In this document: positions 28,765 to 38,600 of the stretch, in pieces
How positions within the stretch are numbered: the stretch's first letter is position 1
Layout: every line of letters begins with the position of its first letter
From: Acidobacteriota bacterium
GTDB taxonomy: Bacteria; Acidobacteriota; Terriglobia; Acidiferrales; UBA7541
Assembly (NCBI GenBank): GCA_003165465.1
Contig: PLUM01000069.1
Span: 25,018 to 89,017, forward strand
DNA length: 64,000 nt
Direction: 5' to 3'
Program-made: the position numbers and the translations under genes
The notes under the pieces: generated by a model
The model's database searches: none
What the model was told of the DNA's origin: nothing
What the model saw: only the letters and a program-made list of their open reading frames with translations

Positions 28765-30942
28765 ATGAACAGTAAAATTTCGTATTTCACACTTGTGGCG
28801 ATCGCTTTGGCCACTCTGCTGGGCGTTGCGCGTACCGCCCGCACGGCGGGCAAACCTGCCGCGGAAATCAAGATTGTCGCCGACGACATCGGCGGCGTGG
28901 TCACCAGCTCGAAAGGTCCGGAAGCCGGCGTCTGGGTGATCGCTGAAACCAAGGATCTGCCCACCGGCTATCGCAAAATTGTCGTCACCGACGATCAGGG
29001 CCGCTACGTGATTCCCGAGCTTCCGAAGGCGACGTACGACGTCTGGGTGCGCGGCTACGGCCTCGTGGATTCGCCCAAGGTGAAAGCCGCGCCCGGAAAA
29101 ATGCTCAACCTGACGGCCGTGATCGCGCCCGACGCGCGTGCGGCTGCGGACTATTATCCCGCCGCCTACTGGTATTCCCTGCTGCACATTCCGCCGAAGA
29201 GCGATTTCCCCGGCACGGGTGAAAAAGGAAACGGCATCTCCGAGCGCATCAAGGACCAGGGCAACTGGGTGGAACTGGTGAAGACCGACGGCTGCGAAGC
29301 CTGCCATCAGCTAGGCGACAAAGCCACGCGCACCATTCCCTCCACGCTCGGCGCGTTCGATAATTCCTCCGCCGCATGGGACCGCCGCATTCAGTCCGCG
29401 CAGGTCGGCAGCATGATGAGCGCCGTCGCGACGCGCATGGGCCGCAAGCGCACACTGGCCGAATACGGCGACTGGACCGACCGCATCAAGGCCGGCGAAC
29501 TGCCGCCCGCTCCTCCGCGCCCGGAAGGCATGGAGCGCAACGTCGTCATCACCCAGTGGGACTGGGCCGGTCCAAAGGAATATTTCCACGACGAAATTTC
29601 CGTGGACCGCCGGAATCCGAGTTCCAACCCGAACGGCCTCGTTTACGGCGTTCACGAAGACAGCTCGGACTTCATGACCGTCTTGGATCCGACCAAGAAC
29701 TCGTTTACCCAGGTTGCGATCCCATACAAACCGGGCACTCCCATGTACGAGCCGGAAGAACTGCTGGAACCTTCGCCGTATTGGGGAACAGAGCAGGTTG
29801 CCGTCTCGCACGTCTCGGCGCACAGCCTGATGATGGATTCCAAGGGCCGCATCTGGACCGCAGGCGCCACGCGCGCCCCGGAAAATCCGGCCTACTGCCA
29901 AAAGGGATCGAGCCTCGAATCGGCGCTCGTGCTTCCGCTGAAGAACAGCTCGCGGCAGACGAACGTCTACGATCCCAAGACCGGGAAATGGGACTTCGTC
30001 GATCTGTGCACCAGCTCGCAGCACCTGATGTTTGCCGAGGACGCGAACAATACCCTCTGGTTCAGCAATCCCGGCGGCGATAACGTTGGCTGGCTGAATA
30101 CGAAAATGTGGGATGAAACGCACGACGCCGAAAAATCGCAGGGCTGGACGCCATTCGTCCTCGACACCAACGGCAACGGCAAGCGGGACGAATACACCGA
30201 GCCCGGCCAGCCGATGGACCCCAATAAGGACATGCGCATCAAGGTGGGTTTCTACGCCGTAAACCCAAGCCCGTTGGACGGCTCGCTCTGGGGTACGGTT
30301 CTGGGCTTCCCCGGCGCCATCGTTCGCCTGGTGCCTGGTTCGGACCCGGCGCGCACTGCGCTTGCGGAAATCTACGAAGTACCGTGGAACAACCCGAAAG
30401 CGCCCGTGCAGGGCTTTTCTCCGCGCGGCATGGACATCACCCGCGATGGCGTAATCTGGACCGTTCTCTCCAGCGGACACTTCGCCAGCTTTGACCGCCG
30501 CAAGTGCAAGGGCCCGCTCAACGGCCCTACGGCCACCGGCCAGCACTGCCCCGAAGGCTGGACGCTATACCGCACGCCCGGCCCGTCCTTCCAGGGCACC
30601 ACGGAATACGGCAGCGCCGACACCAACTACTACAACTGGGTCGACCAGTTCAATGTGTTCGGCCTGGGCAAGGACACTCCGATCGCCACCGCGAACGGCA
30701 CGGATGCGCTCGAAGCCCTCGACCCCAAGACCGGAAAGTTCCTCGTGATGCGCGTTCCCTACCCCATGGGCTTCTTCGCCAAGAGCATGGACGGACGCAT
30801 CGACGATCCCAAGGCCGGCTGGAAAGGCCGGGGAATCTGGTCCACATACGCCACGCGCACGCCCTGGCACCTCGAAGGCGGCAAGGGCACCACCAGCAAG
30901 GCCGTGAAGTTCCAGTTGCGGCCCGATCCGCTCGCGAACTAA
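28765..30942 (+). CDS. secreted carboxypeptidase-regulatory-like / CXXCH / propeller-like protein
   Basis: 725 aa; 'GGVVTSSKGPEAGVWVIAETKDLPTGYRKIVVTDDQGRYVIPELPKATYDVWVRGYGLVDS', single 'CEACHQLG', then long propeller-like region. Confidence 0.72.
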   Translation: MNSKISYFTLVAIALATLLGVARTARTAGKPAAEIKIVADDIGGVVTSSKGPEAGVWVIAETKDLPTGYRKIVVTDDQGRYVIPELPKATYDVWVRGYGLVDSPKVKAAPGKMLNLTAVIAPDARAAADYYPAAYWYSLLHIPPKSDFPGTGEKGNGISERIKDQGNWVELVKTDGCEACHQLGDKATRTIPSTLGAFDNSSAAWDRRIQSAQVGSMMSAVATRMGRKRTLAEYGDWTDRIKAGELPPAPPRPEGMERNVVITQWDWAGPKEYFHDEISVDRRNPSSNPNGLVYGVHEDSSDFMTVLDPTKNSFTQVAIPYKPGTPMYEPEELLEPSPYWGTEQVAVSHVSAHSLMMDSKGRIWTAGATRAPENPAYCQKGSSLESALVLPLKNSSRQTNVYDPKTGKWDFVDLCTSSQHLMFAEDANNTLWFSNPGGDNVGWLNTKMWDETHDAEKSQGWTPFVLDTNGNGKRDEYTEPGQPMDPNKDMRIKVGFYAVNPSPLDGSLWGTVLGFPGAIVRLVPGSDPARTALAEIYEVPWNNPKAPVQGFSPRGMDITRDGVIWTVLSSGHFASFDRRKCKGPLNGPTATGQHCPEGWTLYRTPGPSFQGTTEYGSADTNYYNWVDQFNVFGLGKDTPIATANGTDALEALDPKTGKFLVMRVPYPMGFFAKSMDGRIDDPKAGWKGRGIWSTYATRTPWHLEGGKGTTSKAVKFQLRPDPLAN

Positions 30943-30965
30943 ATTAAGTTAGTTTTCAAACAAAA

Positions 30966-31003
30966 CGCCCGGAGGCCGCAAGCCAGCCTCCGGGCGTTTT
31001 TTT
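30966..31003 (+). terminator. Rho-independent terminator
   Basis: cgcccggaggc-cgcaagcca-gcctccgggcg-ttttttt, 23 bp after the stop of the 725-aa CDS. Confidence 0.9.
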
Positions 31004-31125
31004 AATCTTGTGCCGTTGGGTATGACACCGGATATGACGTTGAGTTTGAAGTTGGGAGCCCCATACTTGCGCCTTTTGCAAGGGTGGGGGAATGACATCC
31101 AACTTTGGATGTATACTCAGACTTA

Positions 31126-31797
31126 ATGAACGTGAGTAGCTTATACCGACCTGCTTCGCCCCTTGCCCGTACACTGCGAATCCACGTGATTGTCCTGGAC
31201 CTCTGCATTTTTTTGTCGCTGAACGCTCTGGCTTTTGACTCCGAGCTTCAGCCGGAAGAAGTTCGCGAGGCGTACTCTCTGGGCCAAACGAGCAACCACG
31301 AAGAACTTAAGGAATTCCTGAGCAAATACAAATACGACTTGCCATATCCCGCTGACAATCCCGTGGTGGACGTGCAATCGGTGGAATTCCAAACGCCGTA
31401 CGAACAAATCGTTTTGCGATCCATGCGCAACAGCTACAGCAAATTCCAAGCCGATGAGGACTACCAGGCGAACCCCGGGCTGCTCATTGTGCGCGTCCAG
31501 ATTTCTCTCAAGCTAAACTATGTCGGCCCCATACCGCCCGCTGACGGCTTCAAGGTCTCCGTTTCTCAAGCGGAACCGATCGCTCCGCGAAAAACGGCCA
31601 GCACGTTGCTTTGCAATCCATCCCCTTATGGCGAACAAGCAATGGGTTCCGATTGCACAATCAACCTGATCTACCTGCGCGAGATTCTTCTGTCCTTCAA
31701 TGCCCGTCAGTTCGCGCCCGGCGTCGCAAGCGTCAAAGTCAAAACTCCCGATGGGCAAACGATACAAACGAAATTCAACCTCGACGAACTAAAATAA
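31126..31797 (+). CDS. hypothetical protein
   Basis: ORF from 31105 with alternative start at 31126; 'LQPEEVREAYSLGQTSNHEELKEFLSKYKYDLPYP...'; coding-like composition; no family recognised. Confidence 0.65.
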   Translation: MNVSSLYRPASPLARTLRIHVIVLDLCIFLSLNALAFDSELQPEEVREAYSLGQTSNHEELKEFLSKYKYDLPYPADNPVVDVQSVEFQTPYEQIVLRSMRNSYSKFQADEDYQANPGLLIVRVQISLKLNYVGPIPPADGFKVSVSQAEPIAPRKTASTLLCNPSPYGEQAMGSDCTINLIYLREILLSFNARQFAPGVASVKVKTPDGQTIQTKFNLDELK

Positions 31798-31870
31798 ACA
31801 TTGGGCAGGGAGGCGAGCCTCCAAGTGGCGTAGCCTTCACAGGCTGCGGGAAAAGTCCCCCAGACCTTCT

Positions 31871-31954
31871 GTCATTCCGAGCGAAGCGAGGAATCTCTCT
31901 TTCTTTTCTAGGGCCTAGAGCGAAGAGAGATTCCTCGCTTCGCTCGGAATGACA
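31871..31954. repeat. Family C inverted repeat (GTCATTCCGAGCGAAGCGAGGAATCTCTCTT)
   Basis: Long inverted arms gtcattccgagcgaagcgaggaatctctctt ... aagagagattcctcgcttcgctcggaatgac; second copy at 45785-45862. Confidence 0.9.
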
Positions 31955-32129
31955 GAATTAGGGAGTTTTTCCGCAGCCTGTTTGACGCTGGATGTGATCC
32001 TGGGTTGGAAGTGGGTGCCCCATCCCTGCGCCTTTTGCAAGGGTGGGAATTTTGACTTGTCTGTCCAGAAAAACGATAAAGATCGAACACCTTTAAACAC
32101 AACGACCAACTTCCGTTCCTCTACTTCCT

Positions 32130-32816
32130 TTACTTCTTCTCCACAAACAGCGATGGATAATGCTTGCGCAGGTTTTCGACCTTTGGATAGTCGTTGATCA
32201 CGATGTACATGTTTTCGGGATGGAGGTCCATGTAGCCCTGGTGATACTCCTCGGCGGGATGGAACGCTTCGAGCGGAACGATTTGCGTGACGATCGGCTG
32301 CCCAAAAACTTTTGCCGCGTCCAGTTGCCTGACGTAGGACTCGGCGATTCGCTTCTGGTTTTCGGACGTGTAAAAAATCGCGGAGCGGTACTGCGTGCCG
32401 TGGTCGGGCCCTTGCCGGTTAAGTTGCGTGGGATCGTGCGCGACGGAGAAAAATACTTTCAGGATTTGTCCGAACGAAATCCGCGATGGATCGAAAATAA
32501 TTTGCACGGCCTCGGCGTGTCCCGTGCGGCCCGAGCACACTTTTTCGTACGTCGCCGTGTTGGCCGCGCCTCCCGAATAGCCGGAAGTGGAGCGGACAAC
32601 GCCCTTCAATCGCTCAAACACCGCCTGAATTCCCCAGAAGCAGCCGCCCGCAACCACAGCCGTCTCCTCGCCCTTGGCCGCGGCCAGCGGACCGTCCGCC
32701 GCGGGATCGGGCAGCGCCACCACATCGCTCGACGAGTTGCAGCTCGCTCCCCCGCCAAAGGGCAGCAGCACGGACAGCACCCCAAGGCTCCGAACGATTG
32801 TGGTCAGCGTCAGCAT
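32130..32816 (-). CDS. msrA: peptide-methionine (S)-S-oxide reductase
   Basis: 'AVVAGGCFWGIQAVFERLKGVVRSTSGYSGGAANTATYEKVCSGRTGHAEAVQI'. Confidence 0.95.
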   Translation of the reverse strand: MLTLTTIVRSLGVLSVLLPFGGGASCNSSSDVVALPDPAADGPLAAAKGEETAVVAGGCFWGIQAVFERLKGVVRSTSGYSGGAANTATYEKVCSGRTGHAEAVQIIFDPSRISFGQILKVFFSVAHDPTQLNRQGPDHGTQYRSAIFYTSENQKRIAESYVRQLDAAKVFGQPIVTQIVPLEAFHPAEEYHQGYMDLHPENMYIVINDYPKVENLRKHYPSLFVEKK

Positions 32817-32841
32817 GGCGCAATTCCTCCGATGCATTATT

Positions 32842-32919
32842 TGGCACAGGCTTCAGCCTGTGTGGTTTTCATGCGCGGCAAGCGAAAGTCAAAAGAACAC
32901 AGGCTGAAGCCTGTGCTAC
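32842..32919. repeat. Family A palindromic repeat
   Basis: ggcacaggcttcagcctgtgtggttttcatgcgcggcaagcgaaagtcaaaagaacacaggctgaagcctgtgctac. Confidence 0.9.
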
Positions 32920-32933
32920 TAAAAACCAAACGA

Positions 32934-33821
32934 TTATTGCGCGATCGCGACTATCTTCTTCACGCCGGGCGTGCGCGCGGGTTTTCCCGCTGCGCCTCCG
33001 CCGGCGGCTTCCTTCACGATCTGGGCGGCAATCTTTCCGCTCACGGGACACTCGCTATCGTTCACACGACATTGCGAAACCGTCAAATTGCATCCGCAGG
33101 TGCAGCCTTCCGAGTTCATACGACGAAGCGCGCGCTTCTTCTGTTCAGCGGTCAGGCCCTTGAAGCTAACGCCGGGCAATTCCGTCGCGTTGGCGGCATT
33201 CTTCAGGAACACCTGCCCCACATCGTCGAACGTCTCGACGCGCGCATCCGTTGGCAGGCCCAGGAGCGCGCGAATCTCCCGGCGATACGATGCAATCGCG
33301 TACAGCCCGCTATGCTTCTGCACGACCCGTCCCTGCGTATCGATCAGAAACGATGTGGGCAGCGCGGGAACGCCGCCGTAGGACTCGATCAACTCCGGCG
33401 TGGACATCACGACCGGGTAGGTCATTCCCTTCCGCTGCGAGAACTTCAAAACTTTTTCCGGCGGGTCGTCGTCTTCCGAAATTCCGACGATCTCCAGCCT
33501 GTCGCCGAACTCTTTTTTCAGCTCGATGAGTTCCGGAATTTCCTCGCGGCAGGGCGGGCACCACGTGGCCCAGAAATTCACGAGCACTACTTTTCCAGGC
33601 CAGTTGTCCTTGGTCACGGGTTTCCCAGCGAGGTCCAGGGCTTGCATGGGCGGCGCCATTTCCGGATTTTTTACGAAGCGAATCACCGGAGCGCTGGCGT
33701 CCTCGTCGCGCGCGGCAGGCGTGGCAGCAAGCGTGCGCGGAGGCATCGCACGCGCGGCCGCCAAGAGGGCCAGAGCCGCTACAGCTACAAACGCGAGACC
33801 GCGTATATACATTTTGAACAT
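32934..33821 (-). CDS. TlpA-family thioredoxin-like protein with Cys-rich C-terminal extension
   Basis: 'VVLVNFWATWCPPCREEIPELIELKKEFGDRLEIVGISEDD'; C-terminal 'EGCTCGCNLTVSQCRVNDSECPVSG'. Start moved in from 33977 because the upstream extension is repeat-derived. Confidence 0.88.
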   Translation of the reverse strand: MFKMYIRGLAFVAVAALALLAAARAMPPRTLAATPAARDEDASAPVIRFVKNPEMAPPMQALDLAGKPVTKDNWPGKVVLVNFWATWCPPCREEIPELIELKKEFGDRLEIVGISEDDDPPEKVLKFSQRKGMTYPVVMSTPELIESYGGVPALPTSFLIDTQGRVVQKHSGLYAIASYRREIRALLGLPTDARVETFDDVGQVFLKNAANATELPGVSFKGLTAEQKKRALRRMNSEGCTCGCNLTVSQCRVNDSECPVSGKIAAQIVKEAAGGGAAGKPARTPGVKKIVAIAQ

Positions 33822-33886
33822 GGCGACTTCCGCCATTATGGCGTGGCGCCGCGCGCAAAACAAGCCTTGGCGGTGCTCTGCTTTGG

Positions 33887-33965
33887 GTGGCACAGGCTTC
33901 AGCCTGTGTGGTTTTGATTTGGGGCAGGCTAAAGTCAAAAGAACACAGACTGAAGTCTGTGCCAC
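33887..33965. repeat. Family A palindromic repeat
   Basis: gtggcacaggcttcagcctgtgtggttttgatttggggcaggctaaagtcaaaagaacacagactgaagtctgtgccac. Confidence 0.9.
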
Positions 33966-34012
33966 GTAAAACCGCACAGGCAGAGTCCCTGTGCTACTTT
34001 TCCAGACCGAAT

Positions 34013-35602
34013 TTATTTTGCGGACACGATATCTTTTGCGTGTCCCGTGAGCCGCATGATGTGCAATCCGCTGCCTGCGCGGTCCGCGCTGTAGATCAGG
34101 CCGCGATCGTCCACCTCAACGTTGTTCGTTTCAATGACTTTTTGGCACGCGGACGTAATCTTGGGATCGCCGGCCAGATGGCTCACTCCATCCTCAGGAC
34201 AGAAGGACATCGTGTAATTGTTCGGAGCGGGAATGAAGTAGGCGACTTCCTGCACGGCAAACGGATCGCGAATATCGAAAACGCGCGTGCCCGCATTGAA
34301 CCAGGAAAAAATCGCAATCTTCCCGTAATATGGGGGATAAAACGATTCGGCCACCGCATGGGTGCCGAACCGTCCGCCCCGGCCGCAATAATCTCCCGGA
34401 TTTTCCGGCACGCGAAACGTCGCGATCGGCCATGGGGTGACTTCGTTGGTGATGTCCACCAGAAACGCCAGGTGCGGCCCCGCGCGATCTCCACTGGGGC
34501 CCGGCGAGCAATGATCGCCTCGCGCCGCTTCCGACGGGACAATCAGCAAGTCCCGCTTCTTGAGCGCGGCATGGCCCTGAAATTCAGGGATCGGTTCGCC
34601 AAAGATGGGAAACGTCGTGTGCGCGCCCTGGTCGGGTGACATCGTAAGGAATCCCACCTGCGGCGCGAGCATCTCCTCCGTCGTCGGCTTCTTGGGATTC
34701 TCAAACGCGGTCAGGAGCTTCTTTCGATCCAGAATCTGAATCACGCCGTTCGCTCCCGTACCGTAGGCCGCATACACTCGATTCTTGGCCTCCCCGGCCG
34801 AAACCATCCCGTGAATGGCGATGCCTTCCACCACGCCTTCGTGGGACGTTGCGCCGGGTTGCTGGCCAAGCAATCCGAAGTCGCGAATGTAGACGGGCTT
34901 CGCCGGGTCGCTCAGGTCGTAAATTTTCATGTGCTGGCCCTTCCAGCCTTCGGCCGGCGCATTCGCAACCAGATAAGCGATCCCCGTATCGCACTCCCAC
35001 CAGCTCTTGTGCGTGTGATCGAGCTGATCCACGATGAGCGTGAGCCGCGCCGGGTGGGCCGGATCGGTGACGTCATAAATTTCCTGCGCCTTCGATCCAA
35101 GAGGCCGCAACAGATACCATTTGCCGCGCACTCCATGCGGCAAAACGCTCCCGCTGCACACGCGCACCATCTGCGCCCCGCCCGCCTCTTCGCCTGTCTC
35201 CGTTGAACCGGGTATATGCGCGAGGTACTTGGGTTTCGCGGGGTCGGTCACATCGACTATCGAAGTTCCGTTCGGCTCCACGGCGCCCGTGAGCGGATTC
35301 ATCGCGCTGCCCGTGTGGTGGCCGACATAAGCGATTTCACGGCCGCCCTCGTTGATGATGATCGGCTGATACGCCGAGCGGCCCTGCAGATCGCTGAAGC
35401 CTGCCAATTCCATGTTCCACTGAGATTGCTGATCGGAAGGGTTGGGAGACGGCTCCTGAGCGGCCGGCTCTCCGGTCAAAGCAATCGCCGGGATTGCCGT
35501 TCCGTCCGGCGGGTAGTTCTGCGCCATGGAGGCCAGAGGGACCGCCGCCAGCAAAAGCGGCAAAAATAGATGGAAAATCCTGCCATTGCTTTTGTGTCTC
35601 AC
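34013..35602 (-). CDS. secreted LVIVD-like beta-propeller protein
   Basis: 529 aa; 'TSIVDVTDPAKPKYLAHIPGSTETGEEAGGAQMVRVCSG', 'EIYDVTDPAHPARLTLI', 'KIYDLSDPAKPVYIRDFG'. Confidence 0.82.
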   Translation of the reverse strand: MRHKSNGRIFHLFLPLLLAAVPLASMAQNYPPDGTAIPAIALTGEPAAQEPSPNPSDQQSQWNMELAGFSDLQGRSAYQPIIINEGGREIAYVGHHTGSAMNPLTGAVEPNGTSIVDVTDPAKPKYLAHIPGSTETGEEAGGAQMVRVCSGSVLPHGVRGKWYLLRPLGSKAQEIYDVTDPAHPARLTLIVDQLDHTHKSWWECDTGIAYLVANAPAEGWKGQHMKIYDLSDPAKPVYIRDFGLLGQQPGATSHEGVVEGIAIHGMVSAGEAKNRVYAAYGTGANGVIQILDRKKLLTAFENPKKPTTEEMLAPQVGFLTMSPDQGAHTTFPIFGEPIPEFQGHAALKKRDLLIVPSEAARGDHCSPGPSGDRAGPHLAFLVDITNEVTPWPIATFRVPENPGDYCGRGGRFGTHAVAESFYPPYYGKIAIFSWFNAGTRVFDIRDPFAVQEVAYFIPAPNNYTMSFCPEDGVSHLAGDPKITSACQKVIETNNVEVDDRGLIYSADRAGSGLHIMRLTGHAKDIVSAK

Positions 35603-35682
35603 GATTTAATCTCCCTTAGTTATCCGTTTTCTATACTGCGCGGGTTGCGTTCGCCACGCACGGTTATCGCGATCAATTGTCG

Positions 35683-38600
35683 CTAGGTTAGCGACGGGCC
35701 CTTGAGGGATGCGGGAGTTGCCGGCGCTTCGCCGGGAATTGCGCGCGCGTGCTTGCGGCGGCGGAAGCGCTGTTGCAGGCGGTCCATGTACAGGTAGATC
35801 ACCGGGGTCGTGTACAGGGTGAGGGCCTGGCTGACCATCAATCCTCCGACGATGCTGATGCCGAGAGGCCGGCGCAATTCCGAACCCGTGCCGCTCGCCA
35901 GAGCCAGCGGCAGGCCGCCAAACAGCGCCGCCATCGTCGTCATCATGATAGGACGGAAACGCAAGAGGCACGCCTGATAGATGGATTCCTCGGGCGTTTT
36001 TCCGGAGCGCTCGGCATCCAGCGCAAAATCGATCATCATGATGGCGTTCTTCTTCACAATGCCGATCAACAGAACGATTCCGATGAGCGCGATCACCGTC
36101 AAATCGGCGTGAAACGCCATCAACGCCAGAAGCGCTCCGACGCCCGCCGAGGGCAGCGTCGAGAGAATTGTGACCGGATGAATGTAACTTTCGTACAGAA
36201 TTCCCAGTACGATGTAGACGGCGACGAGCGCGGCCAGAATCAGCCACGGCTGGCTCGACAGCGACGACTGGAAGGCCTGCGCGTTTCCCTGGAACGTCGG
36301 ATGAATATCCGATGGAAGTCCCATCTGCAAAACGGCCGATTCGATGTCGGTCACCGCGTCACCCAGAGCAACTCCCTCGGCCAGGTTGAATGAAATCGTG
36401 ACGGCGGGAAATTGTCCCTGGTGGTTTACGGCGAGCGCCGTATTCTTTGTCTCATAGTGCGTGAAAGCGCTCAAGGGCACCTGGGTTCCACTCGATGACC
36501 GCGCGTAGAGGCCCTGAATCGCATCCGTGCTATTCCGGAAGGCCGAATCGACTTCCATCACCACGTGATACTGATTCAACTGCGTGTAGATCGTGGACAC
36601 CTGTCGCTGGCCGAATGCGTCGTAAAGCGTGTTGTCGATGGTCGACGGAGAAATTCCCAGCCGCGACGCCGTGTCGCGGTCGATCACCAGCGTGGCTTGC
36701 AGGCCGCGCGTCTGCTGGTCGCTGGCAATGTCCCGCAAACGGGGCAACTGCCGCATCTTCGCCTCGATGCGCGGCGCCCATTGCTGCAGGTCGTTGAGAT
36801 TTTCGCTCGACAGCGTGTACTGGTATTGCGAACTGCTGATGCGCCCGCCCACCGTGATGTCCTGATACGCGCGCAGGAACATCGTGGCGCCGGGAACCAC
36901 CGCGAGCTTGCGCCTCATGCGCGCGATGACCTGATCCACGGTGACATCGCGCTGGCCAATGGGTTTCAGTTCCACCTGCATGCGGCCGGTATTTTCCGCA
37001 CCGCCGCCCGTGTTCGCCGCCATGGCCTTTACGGCTGGATCCTTCATGACGATGTCCATGTATTCCTTCAGCTTGTCCTGCATCACGGGAAAGGAAGTAT
37101 CCTGCGCCGCCAGGATATTTCCGGCCATCAGACCGGTATCCTGCTGCGGGAAGAAACCTTTTGGAATCACGATGTACAGGTAGACGCTGAGGCAGAGTGT
37201 CGCGCCCGTCAGGACCAGCATGAAGGGCTGGTGGCGCAGCACCCAGCGCAGGCCGCGCGCATAGGTGTCCACGCTCCATTGAAATACGCGCTCGCTCGCC
37301 AGATACAGTTTCCCGCGCTTCATGTCCTTTTCCGATTTCAGGAAATGGGCGCACATCATGGGCGTGGTGGTAAGCGACACGCACAGCGAAACGGCAATCG
37401 CCACGCTCAGCGTGATGGCGAATTCGCGGAACAGACGCCCGATGATTCCGCCCATCAGCAGCAGCGGAATGAACACGGCGATCAGCGAAACGCTCATGGA
37501 CAGGACCGTGAATCCGATTTCGCGAGATCCCTTCATCGCCGCGGCCATCGGCGTTTCGCCTTCCTCCAGATAGCGCGTGATGTTCTCGATCACGACAATG
37601 GCGTCGTCCACCACAAATCCCGTGCAGATCGCCAGCGCCATGAGCGAAAGATTGTCCAGGCTGTAATCGAGCAGGTACATCACACCAAACGTTCCGACGA
37701 TGGACAGCGGCACGGCAATGCTGGGAATGATCGTCGCCCAGAGATTGCGCAGAAACAGAAAAATAACCAGCACCACGAGCGCGACGGTCAACAACAGCGT
37801 CATTTCGATATCTTTTACCGACGCGCGAATCGTCGTGGTGCGGTCGAACGTGGGAATCAAGTTGACCGATGGAGGAATCGAGGCCTTCAGTTCCGGCATC
37901 AGCGCCGCGATACGGTCCACCGTCTCGATGATGTTCGCGCCGGGCTGCCGGCCAATCCCGATAACCACGGCGGGCTTGCCGTTGGCATATCCCGCATTTC
38001 GTATGTCTTCGATTCCCTCGGTGACTTTCGCGATGTCGCTGAGCCGCACCGGACCGCCGTTTCGGTACGCCACGATTAATGGCGCGTACTGCTCGGGCTT
38101 CAGAAGCTGGTCAGTGGTATACAGCGTCCAGCGGTTGGACGAATCTTCCAGATTCCCTTTTGGAGTGTTCGCGTTCGCCGACTGCAGAGCGCTTCGCACC
38201 GCCTCCAAACTAATTCCATAGTGCGCCAGTGCGTTGGGATTCACGTCCACGCGGACCGCCGGTTTGGCTCCCCCGTAGGTGTTGACTTGTCCCACGCCAT
38301 CGACCTGCGATATTTTTTGCGCCAGAATGGAATCGGATAAATCGTACAGGTGGCTTCGGGGAATCGTGTCCGAGGAGACGGCCAAATCCAGGATGTCGGT
38401 TTCCGCCGGATTAATTCTGCGATACCAGGGCAGGCTGGGAAGATTGGTGGGCAGTTGTCCGGCGGCTGCGTTAATCGCGGCCTGCACGTCGCGCGACGCC
38501 GCGTTAATGTCCCGGTCGAGGTCAAACTGGAGCGTGATACTCGTGCTGCCCAGCTGGCTCGTGGACGTCATCTGCGTGACGCCCGCAATGCGCCCAAACT

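Noticed and set aside
36565-38079. 504-aa + strand ORF opposite the RND pump
   Set aside because: Antisense shadow, Arg/His/Gln-rich, no recognisable motif.
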